This document shows positions 51,171 through 60,109 of a stretch of 64,000 nt of DNA, one piece after another. The notes below the pieces were generated by a model. The model ran no database searches, had not been told where the DNA came from, and saw nothing but the letters and a program-made list of their open reading frames with translations. A program made the position numbers and the translations under genes. Within the stretch, counting starts at the first letter, position 1. Every line of letters starts with the position of its first letter. This stretch comes from JAFARE01 sp963777285 (GTDB lineage Bacteria; Chloroflexota; Dormibacteria; Aeolococcales; Aeolococcaceae), in NCBI GenBank assembly GCA_963777285.1, contig CAVZPR010000002.1, forward strand, positions 744,001 through 808,000. The letters run 5' to 3'.

Positions 51171-52201
51171 ACCCGCTGGTGATCTTCACCTTCCTCTCCA
51201 CCCCCTTCTCGTGGTTGCTGGAGCAGATGACCAAGGTGTTCAACGGCGTGGGCCCGCTGTCCGCGATCGGCGCCTTCGGCATCGCGGTGATCGTGCTGAC
51301 CATCATCATCCGCGCCGCTCTCTTCCCCGTGTTCAGCTGGCAGCTGCGCACCTCGCGGCGCATCCAGGCCGAGCAGCGGCTGATCGCGCCGCAGCTGCAG
51401 GAACTGCGCAAGAAGTACAAGAAGGAGCCGCAGAAGCTCAGCGCGGAGATGAACAAGCTCTACCGCGAGCACGGCATCAGCCCCTTCTCGGGGCTCACCG
51501 GCTGCCTGCCGGCGATCGTGCAGATGCCGGTGCTCATCGGCCTGTACACGGCGATCCGCAGCGTCACCGGCACCCTGGCGCAGCAGCACCTCTCGCGCAG
51601 CTTTCTCTGGATCGGCGACGTGAGCCAGTCGGCGCACGACGTCATCGGCGGCAACTGGGGCCAGCTGCTCACGCATCCGACGCTGCTGATCCTGCCGCTC
51701 ATCGCCGGGGCGTTCACGTTCGCGCAGTCGCGCATGATGATGCCGCCACCGCGGCCCGATCTGACCGACCAGGAGCGGTCGATGCAGAACGTGAGCCGGC
51801 AGATGTCGTTCCTCTTCCCGGTGATGATCTTCATCTTCGGCCTGCTGCTGCCACAGGGCCTGGCCATCTACTGGGTCACGGGCACCGTCTTCATGGTTCT
51901 GCAGCAGTTCATCGTGGTCGGCTGGGGCGGCCTGAAGGTGCCCGTATGGTGGCCGGGCGCCAACCGGGTCACGCCGCTGTCGTACCCGCGGGCGCTGCCC
52001 ACTGCAGCGCTGGTTTCTGCCAATGGTGACAAGAAGCGGTCGGCGGCGACGGTTACCGCCAACGCGTCCCTGTCGGCGACGGCCGCGCCGGAAGGCAGTG
52101 GGAATGAGCCGGCATTGAGCACGACGGCGCGGCGTCCCCATCCGTCGGCGCGCGCCCGTGCTCGCGGCAACAGGGGTGGTCAGAGGAGGCGGCGCCGGTG
52201 A
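51167..52201 (+). CDS. yidC: Membrane protein insertase YidC (monoderm type)
   Basis: A 344-residue insertase. It lacks the large periplasmic P1 domain of diderms, starting with LLEQMTKVFNGVGPLSAIG and the Arg-bearing helix IVLTIIIRAALFPVFSWQ. The cytoplasmic helical hairpin LQELRKKYKKEPQKLSAEMN and core GCLPAIVQMPVLIGLYTAI follow. A basic C-terminal tail (SARARARGNRGGQRRRRR) probably contacts the ribosome. GTG 51167. jag overlaps its stop. Confidence 0.95.
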   Translation: MNPLVIFTFLSTPFSWLLEQMTKVFNGVGPLSAIGAFGIAVIVLTIIIRAALFPVFSWQLRTSRRIQAEQRLIAPQLQELRKKYKKEPQKLSAEMNKLYREHGISPFSGLTGCLPAIVQMPVLIGLYTAIRSVTGTLAQQHLSRSFLWIGDVSQSAHDVIGGNWGQLLTHPTLLILPLIAGAFTFAQSRMMMPPPRPDLTDQERSMQNVSRQMSFLFPVMIFIFGLLLPQGLAIYWVTGTVFMVLQQFIVVGWGGLKVPVWWPGANRVTPLSYPRALPTAALVSANGDKKRSAATVTANASLSATAAPEGSGNEPALSTTARRPHPSARARARGNRGGQRRRRR

Positions 52202-52989
52202 GCGGCGCCATTGGAGATGTCGTGAGCGAGACAGAGCAGCCGGTGGGTGCGACGACGGCCGGTGCGCTGGCATCGGTCGAGGCGCGAGGGCAGACCATCG
52301 AGGAGGCGGTGGGCAAGGCGCTGGCCGAGCTGGGCATCACGCGCGACGAGGCCGAGGTCGAGGTGGTGGCGACAGGGTCGCGCCCCGTCCCTGGCGAGCG
52401 CTTGGCGGGTGCCGAGGCGCGGGTCCGCGTGTATCGCATCGACGAGCACGCGGCGCGCGGCCGCGCGCTGCTCGAGGAGCTGCTCACCCGCATGGAGGTT
52501 CCCTGTCGCGTCTCGGTGCGGCGTGGCGTCGCCTCCGCGGCGAGCGAGAACGCGGCGGCGCCGGTGATCCTCGACATCTCGGGGGACGACCTCGGACTGC
52601 TGATCGGGTGGCGCGGAGAGACGCTGCGCGCGCTGCAGACCGCGGTGAATCTCATGCTGGGCGACGAGGACGGCGCCGAGGGGCGGCGCGTCATCCTCGA
52701 CGTGGAGCGGTATCGCGCCCGTCGCGAGGAGCAGGTGCGCGAGCTGGCGCTGCGCCTTGGGGCGCGGGTGAAGCGCACCGGCGAGCGGTACACCCTCGAT
52801 CCGATGCACGCGTACGAGCGGCGGGTGATACACCTCACGCTCGCCGACGATCCGGGCATCCGCACCGAGAGCTCGGGCAAGGAACCGGCGCGCCGCGTGG
52901 TCATCCATCCCACCGGGCCGGCTCAGGGCGGTCCTCCGGAGCGCTACTCCGGGCCGCGCCGCGGCGCGCCGTTCGGCCGCCGCCCCTGA
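52198..52989 (+). CDS. jag: KhpB/Jag RNA-binding protein (Jag-N, KH, R3H)
   Basis: A 263-residue protein. The Jag N-terminal segment (VEARGQTIEEAVGKALAELG) is followed by a KH domain (DDLGLLIGWRGETLRALQTA) and an R3H domain (LDPMHAYERRVIHLTLADDP). It ends with a low-complexity Gly/Arg tail. It is an RNA-binding regulator of cell elongation and division in Gram-positives. GTG 52198 overlaps yidC by 4 nt. The downstream peptidase starts 14 nt later. Confidence 0.92.
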   Translation: MSGAIGDVVSETEQPVGATTAGALASVEARGQTIEEAVGKALAELGITRDEAEVEVVATGSRPVPGERLAGAEARVRVYRIDEHAARGRALLEELLTRMEVPCRVSVRRGVASAASENAAAPVILDISGDDLGLLIGWRGETLRALQTAVNLMLGDEDGAEGRRVILDVERYRARREEQVRELALRLGARVKRTGERYTLDPMHAYERRVIHLTLADDPGIRTESSGKEPARRVVIHPTGPAQGGPPERYSGPRRGAPFGRRP

Positions 52990-53003
52990 ACGTCGGCGTC
53001 GAG

Positions 53004-54257
53004 GTGGGCGCGGTCGCCGGCGCCCGGCTCGTCACGGTGCCCCTGCCCGGCCGTGGCTCGGTTGCGGTCGCGTTCATGCTCGCGGTCGGCTCTCGCTATG
53101 AGCCTGAGGACAAGTGCGGCATCAGCCACTTCGTGGAGCACATGCTCTTCAAAGGCGCCGCGGCCCACCCGACGCCGCGTGCCATCAGCGAGAGCATCGA
53201 GGGGGTCGGCGGCGTGCTCGACGCGGCGACCGACCGCGAGGCCACGGTCTTCTGGACGCGCGTCCCCGCCAAAGAGCTGGAGCGCGCGGTCGCCGTCCTC
53301 GCGGACATGCTCCTGCACCCGCTGCTGCCACCCGACGAGGTGGCCAAGGAACGCCAGGTGGTCATCGAAGAGCTGCGCATGTACCAGGACAACCCGCAGG
53401 ACCAGGTGCAGACGGTCTTCGACGACGTGATGTGGCCGGGGCACCCGCTGGGGCGCGACGTGGCCGGCCGTGAGGACACCGTGCGGGCCTTCACCGACAC
53501 CGACTGTCGCGCGCACCTGGCTGCGCACGTGCGTCCCGACACGCTGGTGGTCAGCGTCGCCGGCGGCGTCGCCACCGAGGACGTCGCCGTGGTGCTGGAG
53601 CGGCACCTCGACGGCTGGAGCGACGGCGCCCGGGCGGCGCGTCCGGCGCCGGATCCGGCGACACCGCCGTCAGGGGATCCGCTGCGTGTCACGAGACGGG
53701 CGGTGGAGCAGGCGAGCGTCATCATCGGCGCGCGCGCCCCGTCGTACATGCACGCAGACCGCTTCAGCGTCGACATCCTCAACGTGGTGCTCGGCGAGGG
53801 CATGTCCAGCCGCCTCTTCCTCGAGTTGCGCGAGCGGCGCGCGCTGGTGTACGACGTGCACTCCTTCATCAGCCGTCTGGCGGACAGCGGCGTGCTGGGC
53901 ATCGGCTTCGGCGCCGAACCGCGGCAGACGCTGGTCGCGCTCAAGGCGGCGGTCGCCGAGCTGCGCCGGCTGGCCGAGGAGCCGGTGGGCGACGCGGAGC
54001 TGCACAAGGCGCGCGAGTACGCCAAGGGCCGCCTCCTGCTCAACCTGGAGGGAACCTCGGCGCTGTGCGAGTACGCCGGCCAGCAGGAGCTCCTCACCGG
54101 CACGATCCTCTCGCCCGACGAGGTGCTGGCTCGCTATGACGCCGTGACCGCGGCTGACGTACGCCGGGTGGCCGCCGACATACTGGGTGGCGGCCTGCGC
54201 GGCGCCGTCGTGGGGCCCTTCCAGGGCTCCGCGCGTTTCGCCGCCGCGCTCTCCTAG
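53004..54257 (+). CDS. M16-family zinc peptidase (PqqL/insulinase-like)
   Basis: A 417-residue single-chain M16 protease. The inverted zinc motif is HFVEHMLFKG (HxxEH), with the distal Glu in DEVAKERQVVIEELRMYQD and the C-terminal half SSRLFLELRERRALVYDVHS. GTG 53004 is chosen; CTG 52986, overlapping the jag stop, is an alternative. Its place between jag and ndk is common in Actinobacteria and Chloroflexi. The substrate is unknown. Confidence 0.9.
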   Translation: MGAVAGARLVTVPLPGRGSVAVAFMLAVGSRYEPEDKCGISHFVEHMLFKGAAAHPTPRAISESIEGVGGVLDAATDREATVFWTRVPAKELERAVAVLADMLLHPLLPPDEVAKERQVVIEELRMYQDNPQDQVQTVFDDVMWPGHPLGRDVAGREDTVRAFTDTDCRAHLAAHVRPDTLVVSVAGGVATEDVAVVLERHLDGWSDGARAARPAPDPATPPSGDPLRVTRRAVEQASVIIGARAPSYMHADRFSVDILNVVLGEGMSSRLFLELRERRALVYDVHSFISRLADSGVLGIGFGAEPRQTLVALKAAVAELRRLAEEPVGDAELHKAREYAKGRLLLNLEGTSALCEYAGQQELLTGTILSPDEVLARYDAVTAADVRRVAADILGGGLRGAVVGPFQGSARFAAALS

Positions 54258-54268
54258 ACTGGCTCGCC

Positions 54269-54721
54269 GTGTCCGAGGAGCGCACCCTGGTCCTGGTCAA
54301 GCCGGATGGGGTGCAGCGCGGGTTGGTGGGCGACGTGATCAGCCGCTTCGAGCGCCGCGGCCTGCACCTCGTCGGCCTCAAGTTCATCCGGATCGACCGC
54401 GACCTGGCTGAGCGCCACTACGCCGAGCACCGCGGCAAGCCGTTCTTCGAGGGGCTGGTGGACTTCATCACGTCGTCCCCGGTGGTGGCCATGGCGTGGC
54501 AGGGCCCGGGAGCCGTGGCCATGGTCCGGGCGATGATGGGGGCCACCGATCCGGCTGCGGCGGCGCCGGGGACCATCCGCGGAGACCACGCGGTGAGCAT
54601 CGGCACCAACGTGGTGCACGGCAGCGACTCGGTCGGCCGTGCCGGTGAGGAGCTGGCGCTGTTCTTCGACGACGGAGAGCTCCTCGACTGGGAAAGCGTC
54701 CAGGCGCCCTGGCTGCGCTAG
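54269..54721 (+). CDS. ndk: Nucleoside diphosphate kinase
   Basis: A 150-residue enzyme equilibrating NTP pools. Family motifs are RTLVLVKPDGVQRGLVGDV and the catalytic His in GTNVVHGSDSVGRAGEELAL. ATG? The ORF opens at GTG 54269. It converges on lepB with 4 nt overlap. Confidence 0.96.
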   Translation: MSEERTLVLVKPDGVQRGLVGDVISRFERRGLHLVGLKFIRIDRDLAERHYAEHRGKPFFEGLVDFITSSPVVAMAWQGPGAVAMVRAMMGATDPAAAAPGTIRGDHAVSIGTNVVHGSDSVGRAGEELALFFDDGELLDWESVQAPWLR

Positions 54722-55506
54722 CCCCGGCCGCGGGCCCGTCTGGTGCGGCGGCGGCGCAGCTCCAGCAGTCCCGCGCCGGCGAGCGGCGCCACGACCATCG
54801 CGCTGGCCGGCGCGGCGGCCAGGCTGGGCCCGGCGCCGAGGCCGCCGAAGTGGTTCAGGGGCCAGATGCGCAGGAACGCCTTGGCCATGATGTTCTTGCG
54901 CGGCACGAAGCCGAAGGAGCGCGAGTCGCTCGAGAAGTTGCGGTTGTCGCCCATCACGAAGTAGTCGCCCGCCGGAACGGTCACCGCTTCGGCGACGGTG
55001 GACGCGGTGCCGTCGCTGTGGCAGCAGAAGTCCTGGTTGGTCCACGTCTGCGGCAGATACGGCTCGTGCAGCACCTGGAACGCACCCTGGCCGCCGGGCT
55101 TGAGCAGCACCTCCGCCGGCTGATGGCTGCCGTCGATCTCGAGCACGTCGCCCGGGAGACCGATCACCCGCTTGATGAAGTCGCGCGACGCATCGTTGGG
55201 CGGCTGCAGGATGACGATGTCCCCGCGCTGCGGATTGCCGCCGAAGTCGTACGAGACCTTGCTGGCCAGCAGCAGGTCCTGGTCCTGCAGCGTCCCCACC
55301 ATGCTGGTGCCATCGACGCGCACCGTCTGCAGCGCGTTCCAGATCAGCAGGTACAGGGCGAGGGCGATCAGCAACACCTCGATCGCGTCGCGTATCCACG
55401 AACCCCTTCGGGAGCGGCGCGGCGTGACCGGGTCCGGCGAGGGCGCCGCCTGGCTGGGCGGCGGGGCGGTCTGGGCCACGGCCGTCTGATTATGAGTGCT
55501 GCGCAT
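54718..55506 (-). CDS. lepB: Signal peptidase I
   Basis: A 262-residue protease cleaving signal peptides. N-terminal helix VLLIALALYLLIWNAL precedes the catalytic Ser in VRVDGTSMVGTLQDQD; the Lys is in RDFIKRVIGLPGDVLEIDG, and YFVMGDNRNFSSDSRSFG is box D/E. A second C-terminal helix (AMVVAPLAGAGLL) and a basic tail suggest two anchors. ATG 55506 gives the normal N terminus. Confidence 0.93.
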   Translation of the reverse strand: MRSTHNQTAVAQTAPPPSQAAPSPDPVTPRRSRRGSWIRDAIEVLLIALALYLLIWNALQTVRVDGTSMVGTLQDQDLLLASKVSYDFGGNPQRGDIVILQPPNDASRDFIKRVIGLPGDVLEIDGSHQPAEVLLKPGGQGAFQVLHEPYLPQTWTNQDFCCHSDGTASTVAEAVTVPAGDYFVMGDNRNFSSDSRSFGFVPRKNIMAKAFLRIWPLNHFGGLGAGPSLAAAPASAMVVAPLAGAGLLELRRRRTRRARGRG

Positions 55507-55636
55507 CCGGGCGCAGCCGCAGCGGAGCGCCGTGGCGACACCGTCGCGCGGGTGCTGCAGCGCGGCAGCACCCGCTGCCAGAATGGGGGTGGCACGTAGT
55601 GGGCAACCTGTCAGCCTCCACTCACGAGGACGAACG

Positions 55637-56266
55637 ATGGCGCTTTTGACGCAGACGCCGTACAAGCAGCGGAGCTTCGATCTCCATGGCCTGACTGGGA
55701 TTTCGGATCAGACGCTGGAGGTGCACTTCGGACTTTATGCCGGATATGTCAAAAACACGAACCTGTTGAACGAGCAGCTCGTGGAGATGGCGCACGGCGG
55801 CCAGACCAGCGCGCCCGCGTATGCGGAGCTGACCCGCCGGCTTGGGTTCGAGTACAACGGCATGGTCTTGCACGAGTGGTACTTCGGCAACATGACCAAG
55901 GACAGCGGCGGCGGTGAGATCTCGTCGTCGTCGGAGCTGGGAAGAGCGCTGGGCGAGTCGTTCGGCGACCTCGAGACGTGGAAGAAGGACTTCACCGCGG
56001 TCGGCGGCATGCGCGGCGTGGGCTGGGCGGTCACCTACCTCGACCCGGCCACGCGGCGGTTGAGCAACCACTGGATCACGCTGCACGAGGACGGCAACAT
56101 CGCCGGGTTCAAGCCGATCATCGTGATGGACGTCTGGGAGCACGCCTTCCTGCTCGACTACAAGCCCGCCGAGCGCCCCAAGTACATCGAGTCCTTCCTG
56201 GCCAACCTCGACGTGACCGCCGCGGAGGCCCGTCTCACCGGGGACACCGGCCGGCCCATCGGCTGA
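55637..56266 (+). CDS. sod: Superoxide dismutase (Fe/Mn type)
   Basis: A 209-residue enzyme converting superoxide to peroxide. Metal ligands are His in QTLEVHFGLYAGYVKN, His in NGMVLHEWYFGNM, and Asp/His in VMDVWEHAFLLDY. The usual HHxxYV and HxxHxxFW segments differ slightly, so the metal is not decided. GAGG at a spacing of 8 nt supports ATG 55637. It converges on parB with a 7-nt gap. Confidence 0.92.
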   Translation: MALLTQTPYKQRSFDLHGLTGISDQTLEVHFGLYAGYVKNTNLLNEQLVEMAHGGQTSAPAYAELTRRLGFEYNGMVLHEWYFGNMTKDSGGGEISSSSELGRALGESFGDLETWKKDFTAVGGMRGVGWAVTYLDPATRRLSNHWITLHEDGNIAGFKPIIVMDVWEHAFLLDYKPAERPKYIESFLANLDVTAAEARLTGDTGRPIG

Positions 56267-56273
56267 GCGCGCG

Positions 56274-57176
56274 CTACAGGGGCTCCGCCCCGAGCCGGCG
56301 GTAGAGGCCGTCGAGGTCCGCGTCGTCGATGAACTCGATGGCCACCTCGCCTCCGCCGCGCCGATCCCGGCGCAGCCGCACGGGCAGCCCCAGCGCCGCC
56401 TCCAGCCCTTTCCGCAGCGCCTGGTCGTCGGCTGAGAGCGACTCAGTCTCTGGCCTGGCGGCGCGGCCGCGTGCGGCCGGCGGCGGAGAGCCGGATGCGG
56501 CGCGCTCGGTGTCGCGCACGCTCAGGCCCTCGGTCTCGACGCGCCGGGCGAGGGCCTCCTGCTGCGGGGCGGTGGGCAGCGCCAGCAGCGCCCGGGCGTG
56601 GCCCGCGCTGATCCGTCCCGTGGCGAGCGCCTCCTGCACCGGGGGCGAGAGGCCCAGCAGCCGGATCGCGTTGCTCACCGTGGGCCGGCTGCGTCCCAGG
56701 CGCAGGGCGATCGCCTCGTGCGACATGCCGAAGGCGTCGGCCAGGCGGGCGTAGGCGGCGGCCTCCTCCAGCGGGTTGAGGTCGGTGCGCACCAGGTTCT
56801 CCGTCAGCGCCATCTCCAACGAGTGGCGCCCGGACTCCGCCTCGGGCCTGACGATCGCCGGGATGGTGCTGACCCCCGCGCGCTGCGCGGCGCGGAGGCG
56901 GCGCTCGCCGGCCACCAGCTGGTAGCCGCGCTCCGCCCGCTGCACCACCACGGGGTGCAGCAGGCCGTGCAGCCGGATCGATTCAGCGAGGGCGTCGATC
57001 CCAGCCTCGTCGAAGCTGCGTCGCGGCTGCTCCGGGTTGGGCGTCACAGCCTGAGGGTCGACGGCGACCAGAAGCGCCTCCTCACCCTCGGCCGGCGTGG
57101 CCGCCAGCAGGGCGTCGAGCCCCCGTCCCAGCCCGCGGTGGCGGAAGGTCCGCTCCGGCCCCGCCGGTCCGCTCAT
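56274..57176 (-). CDS. parB: Chromosome partitioning protein ParB
   Basis: A 300-residue CTPase and parS-binding protein. The N terminus GLGRGLDALL, box I/II region LHPVVVQRAERGYQLVAGER (GERRLRAAQRAG), and the HTH (SHEAIALRLGRSRPTVSNAI) are present. ATG 57176 overlaps the parA stop (ATGA). It probably loads on the parS-like site at 58163-58176. Confidence 0.95.
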   Translation of the reverse strand: MSGPAGPERTFRHRGLGRGLDALLAATPAEGEEALLVAVDPQAVTPNPEQPRRSFDEAGIDALAESIRLHGLLHPVVVQRAERGYQLVAGERRLRAAQRAGVSTIPAIVRPEAESGRHSLEMALTENLVRTDLNPLEEAAAYARLADAFGMSHEAIALRLGRSRPTVSNAIRLLGLSPPVQEALATGRISAGHARALLALPTAPQQEALARRVETEGLSVRDTERAASGSPPPAARGRAARPETESLSADDQALRKGLEAALGLPVRLRRDRRGGGEVAIEFIDDADLDGLYRRLGAEPL

Positions 57177-57976
57177 GCGGGCGGTCCCGCCGCCGAGAGC
57201 GCCGGGCGTCCCGCCTGCATCCTGGCGTCGAACGAGACAGCCAGCTCGCGGTAGGCGGCGGCGCCGCGGCAGGAAGGGTCATAGAGGGTGATCGGCAGCC
57301 CATGGCTGGGCGCCTCACTGAGACGGACGTTGCGGGGGATGACCGGCGAGAGCAGGTCGTCGCCGAAGCGCCGCCTCACCTCGGCCACCACCTGGTGCGC
57401 CAGCGCCAGCCGGGCGTCGAAGAGCGTCATGACGATGCCGCCGATCGCCAGGGCGGGGTTGAGCTCGCGGCGCAGGAGGGCGATCGTGTGCGTGAGCAGC
57501 CCCAGCCCCTCGAGCGCGTAGAACTCGCACTGGATCGGCACCAGCAGCGCCTGCGCCGCGACCACGGCGTTGACCGTGAGCAGGCCGAGGCTCGGTGGGC
57601 AGTCGATGAACACGTAGTCGTCGGAGGGGTGCATCCCCTCCAGTGCGTAGCGCAGGCGCTGCTCGCGGCGCACCATGGCCACCAATTCGATCTCGGAGCC
57701 GGCGAGCGCGATGTCCGATGGGATCACGTCGAGCCCCGGCACCACGGTGGGGATCCGCGCCTCGGCCAGCGGCCGTCCCAGGACCACGCTGTCGTAGACG
57801 CTCGACTGGACCGCGGCGCGGTCCACGCCCAGACCGGAGGTGGCGTTGGCCTGCGGGTCCATGTCGATCAGCAGGACGCGGCGACCGGCCTGGGCCAGCG
57901 CCGCGGCCAGATTGACCGCCGTCGTGGTCTTGCCCACGCCACCCTTCTGATTGGCCACGGCGAGGATGGAAGGCAT
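57173..57976 (-). CDS. parA: Chromosome partitioning ATPase ParA
   Basis: A 267-residue Walker ATPase. Deviant Walker A is ANQKGGVGKTTTAVNLAAAL, then LLIDMDPQANATSGLGVDR and DYVFIDCPPSLGLLTVNAV. ATG 57976. parB follows with overlapping start. A parS-like site lies upstream within 190 nt. Confidence 0.95.
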   Translation of the reverse strand: MPSILAVANQKGGVGKTTTAVNLAAALAQAGRRVLLIDMDPQANATSGLGVDRAAVQSSVYDSVVLGRPLAEARIPTVVPGLDVIPSDIALAGSEIELVAMVRREQRLRYALEGMHPSDDYVFIDCPPSLGLLTVNAVVAAQALLVPIQCEFYALEGLGLLTHTIALLRRELNPALAIGGIVMTLFDARLALAHQVVAEVRRRFGDDLLSPVIPRNVRLSEAPSHGLPITLYDPSCRGAAAYRELAVSFDARMQAGRPALSAAGPPA

Positions 57977-58316
57977 GGTCGGCGAGATTATGCGGACGAG
58001 CGCGCCCGGGCCGCGCCTGCAGAGCGCTTATGCACAGTGTCCCCAGGCACGCACCCCGCCGGCTCAATCGCGCTGAACTCGTTATGGGCTCGCCGGGGAC
58101 CGGCCTGTGGACAACTGCCCCGGCGGGCGCGTAGCTGCAGAATCTGGCAGGAACTCGGCCGAGTTCCACGTGGAACTGGCGCAACTGCGCTGCAGAGCCC
58201 GCGCGAACCACGGCGAAATCGCCTTGTCGTCCAAGGTGTTTTGCGGCTCATGTCTGACGCCGCCCGCCGGCCGGTCGAGGGTGGAGCGCCGCGGCGGCGG
58301 CCTAGAATGCTCTCCC
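57977..58316. other. Divergent gap upstream of parA
   Basis: 340 nt between parA and the next rightward gene. It holds the parS-like palindrome; otherwise no gene is convincing. The longer frame starting at 58107 has no separate coding signal before 58317. Confidence 0.45.
58163..58176. promoter_or_regulatory. parS: parS-like palindrome
   Basis: GTTCCACGTGGAAC is a perfect 14-bp palindrome, close to the bacterial parS consensus core (GTTTCACGTGAAAC) with the T-to-C change on both arms. It lies 187 nt upstream of parA, where parS sites are common. It is the only copy I see in the window. Confidence 0.8.
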
Positions 58317-58961
58317 GTGCTCGCCAAGACCGCCTACAGCTGGCGTCTGGTCACCGCGGCGCCGCCGCGCGAGGTCTTCGCCACCATGGAGCAGCTCATC
58401 GGCACCCGGCCGTATCGCTTCGAGGTGACCGGCGAGGCCGAGGCCCGCATCGTCGAGCACCGCCGCCGCGGCCTGTTCGGCCAGTGGAGCCGGCCCAGGG
58501 TGCGGGTGAGGTGGGTCAGCTGCCGCGCGGAACCCGATCCCGAGGGGACGCGGATGGAGGTCGTGGCCAGCTCCGGCGGCGGCCTGATTGCCAAGGCGAT
58601 GGGCCGGGCCGATCGCGGGCCGACGGCGCGCGCGATCCAGCTCGTGACCCTGTTCGCTGCCGGGCCGCGCGATCCGCGCACCATCTACCGCGACCGGCGC
58701 ATCCCGCCGGGCCCGGTCACGCTGGTGGCGTCCTGGGCGGGGACGCCCTACCGGCTCTTTCTGGAGCCCCGCTTCGACGCGCCCCGCGGCGAACCCGTGC
58801 TCACCGCCAGCCGGCTCACCGCGATTCCCGGCGGCACCGGGCCGTTCGTGCACGTCCGTGCCGGCGATGGGGTGGAGGGGTTCGTGGAGCGTGACCAGGT
58901 GGTCGCCGCGCCCGACATCGCCACTCGCGAGGCGCAAGAAGACGCCGCACGCTTCGTCTGA
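58317..58961 (+). CDS. Hypothetical protein with possible C-terminal SH3-like domain
   Basis: A 214-residue protein; the first 100 residues (YSWRLVTAAPPREVFATMEQ, RYRFEVTGEAEARI) look like a START/SRPBCC-type alpha/beta fold. The C-terminal part (TAIPGGTGPFVHVRAGDGVE, GFVERDQVVAAPD) resembles a bacterial SH3 domain. The start is GTG 58317. No membrane segment. Divergent from parA. The function is unknown; the assignments are low confidence. Confidence 0.6.
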   Translation: MLAKTAYSWRLVTAAPPREVFATMEQLIGTRPYRFEVTGEAEARIVEHRRRGLFGQWSRPRVRVRWVSCRAEPDPEGTRMEVVASSGGGLIAKAMGRADRGPTARAIQLVTLFAAGPRDPRTIYRDRRIPPGPVTLVASWAGTPYRLFLEPRFDAPRGEPVLTASRLTAIPGGTGPFVHVRAGDGVEGFVERDQVVAAPDIATREAQEDAARFV

Positions 58962-59332
58962 AGCGAGCCTGAGCGTCTCGGCGGCGCCCGGAAGGCGCGC
59001 GCGATCAGCGCGTGAGGGAGGACCGCTGCAACGGGCGGTCGCGCCTCTCCCGGTGGTGACCCTGGTTCCCGGCGGTCAGCTCCCCGTCGCGCTGGTGGGG
59101 CAGGAGGCGGTACTGGAACAATCGGTCATGGGCGAGGTTCCTCCTTTTGCCTGAGTGCCGCCGCCCCCATCTCCGCGCGCGTCGTGGGAAGTTCAGTGCG
59201 GAGCCGGCGGGGCCGAGAGACGCGCCACCAGTGTAGGGCGTCCGGCGCAGGTGTGCCAGCCCCCGGCCCCAGGCGCGTCACACGCGCCGCTGGTTGGGCA
59301 GCCAGCCAACACGTGCAAACCGGTGGCGCCCC
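58962..59332. other. Intergenic stretch, no confident feature
   Basis: 371 nt between convergent genes. A rightward frame ends at 59154 (PLPVVTLVPGGQLPVALVGQ and on) but has no clear start. On the minus strand AGGAGG precedes a 17-codon frame beginning ATG at 59129 (MTDCSSTASCPTSATGS). Neither is convincing. Confidence 0.35.
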
Positions 59333-59698
59333 TCAGAGTGGCAGACGGGCGGCGAAGCCGGCATCCCGGGGATGCCAGAAGCTGACCCGCTCCTCGGGCT
59401 CGCGCCAGCACAGGTATATCGGCTCGCCGTCGCGCTCGGCCGCGAAGTCCACCAGCCCCGTGTCCAGGTCGCGGAGGATGACGCCCAGGCCTTCGAGCGC
59501 GGCCACCTCGTCCCCGAGGGCCCGCTCGGCCCCGGCGCTGCCCGCGGCCGCGGCACTGGATCCGTTCGAGGCCGCGCGCAGGCCGCTGCCCGCGGTTGCG
59601 TCGACGACCCGGGCCCGCGCCTCGCGCAGACGCGTCAGGCGCTCGCGCAACTCCGGCAGCAGGACATCAGCCTCGCCGACCGAGAACAGCCGCTCCAT
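59333..59698 (-). CDS. DUF2203 family protein
   Basis: A 121-residue protein opening RLFSVGEADVLLPELRERLT and ending with the DUF2203 core LGVILRDLDTGLVDFAAERD, YLCWREPEERVSFWHPRDAG. It is cytoplasmic, with a Gly/Ala/Ser-rich insert in the middle. Function is unknown. The upstream sufT-like gene is 39 nt away on the same strand, so it may be the last gene of the SUF-linked run. Confidence 0.85.
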   Translation of the reverse strand: MERLFSVGEADVLLPELRERLTRLREARARVVDATAGSGLRAASNGSSAAAAGSAGAERALGDEVAALEGLGVILRDLDTGLVDFAAERDGEPIYLCWREPEERVSFWHPRDAGFAARLPL

Positions 59699-59737
59699 GG
59701 CGCAACCATGCCATTCCGGGGGGCCGAGTGCCCGGCG

Positions 59738-60109
59738 TCAGTAGATGCCGAGCTCGAGGCGCGCTTCCTCGGAAGCCATGGTGCGCGGATCCCATGGCGG
59801 CGACCACACCAGGTCCACGCGCACGTCGCGCACACCCGGCAAGGGCGAGCACACGGCGTGCGCCTGGGTCTGGATGACCGGGCCCAGCGGACAGTACGGC
59901 GTGGTGAGCGTCATCTCGATCACCAGCGTGCCGTCATCCTCGAAGTGTGTGCCGTACACCAGTCCCAGCGACACGATGTCGATTCCGATCTCGGGGTCGT
60001 ACACCTCGCTGAGCGCAGCGCGGACCAGGTCGTCGGATGCGCGTGCGTCGGGTTGCGCCGCTCCCGCGCCATCCTGGATCTTGCTTGCGCCACCGGCTGT
60101 TTCCGTCAT
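59738..60109 (-). CDS. sufT: MIP18/DUF59 Fe-S assembly protein (SufT-like)
   Basis: A 123-residue DUF59 protein involved in Fe-S cluster maturation. Core motifs are SEVYDPEIGIDIVSLGLVYG and MTLTTPYCPLGPVIQTQAHA with the conserved Cys. ATG 60109 overlaps the sufU stop (ATGA). Its context within the SUF cluster supports a SufT role rather than PaaD. Confidence 0.88.
   Translation of the reverse strand: MTETAGGASKIQDGAGAAQPDARASDDLVRAALSEVYDPEIGIDIVSLGLVYGTHFEDDGTLVIEMTLTTPYCPLGPVIQTQAHAVCSPLPGVRDVRVDLVWSPPWDPRTMASEEARLELGIY

Noticed and set aside
58962..59154. Rightward frame ending in LVGQEAVLEQSVMGEVPPFA
   Set aside because: No start codon with a ribosome-binding site; the upstream part only shadows the preceding gene.
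59120..59220. CTCAGGCAAAAGGAGG on the minus strand, resembling the 3' core of a glycine riboswitch
   Set aside because: The upstream aptamer parts (the GCCGAAGG-type loop and matching P1 strand) are absent and no gene follows on that strand.
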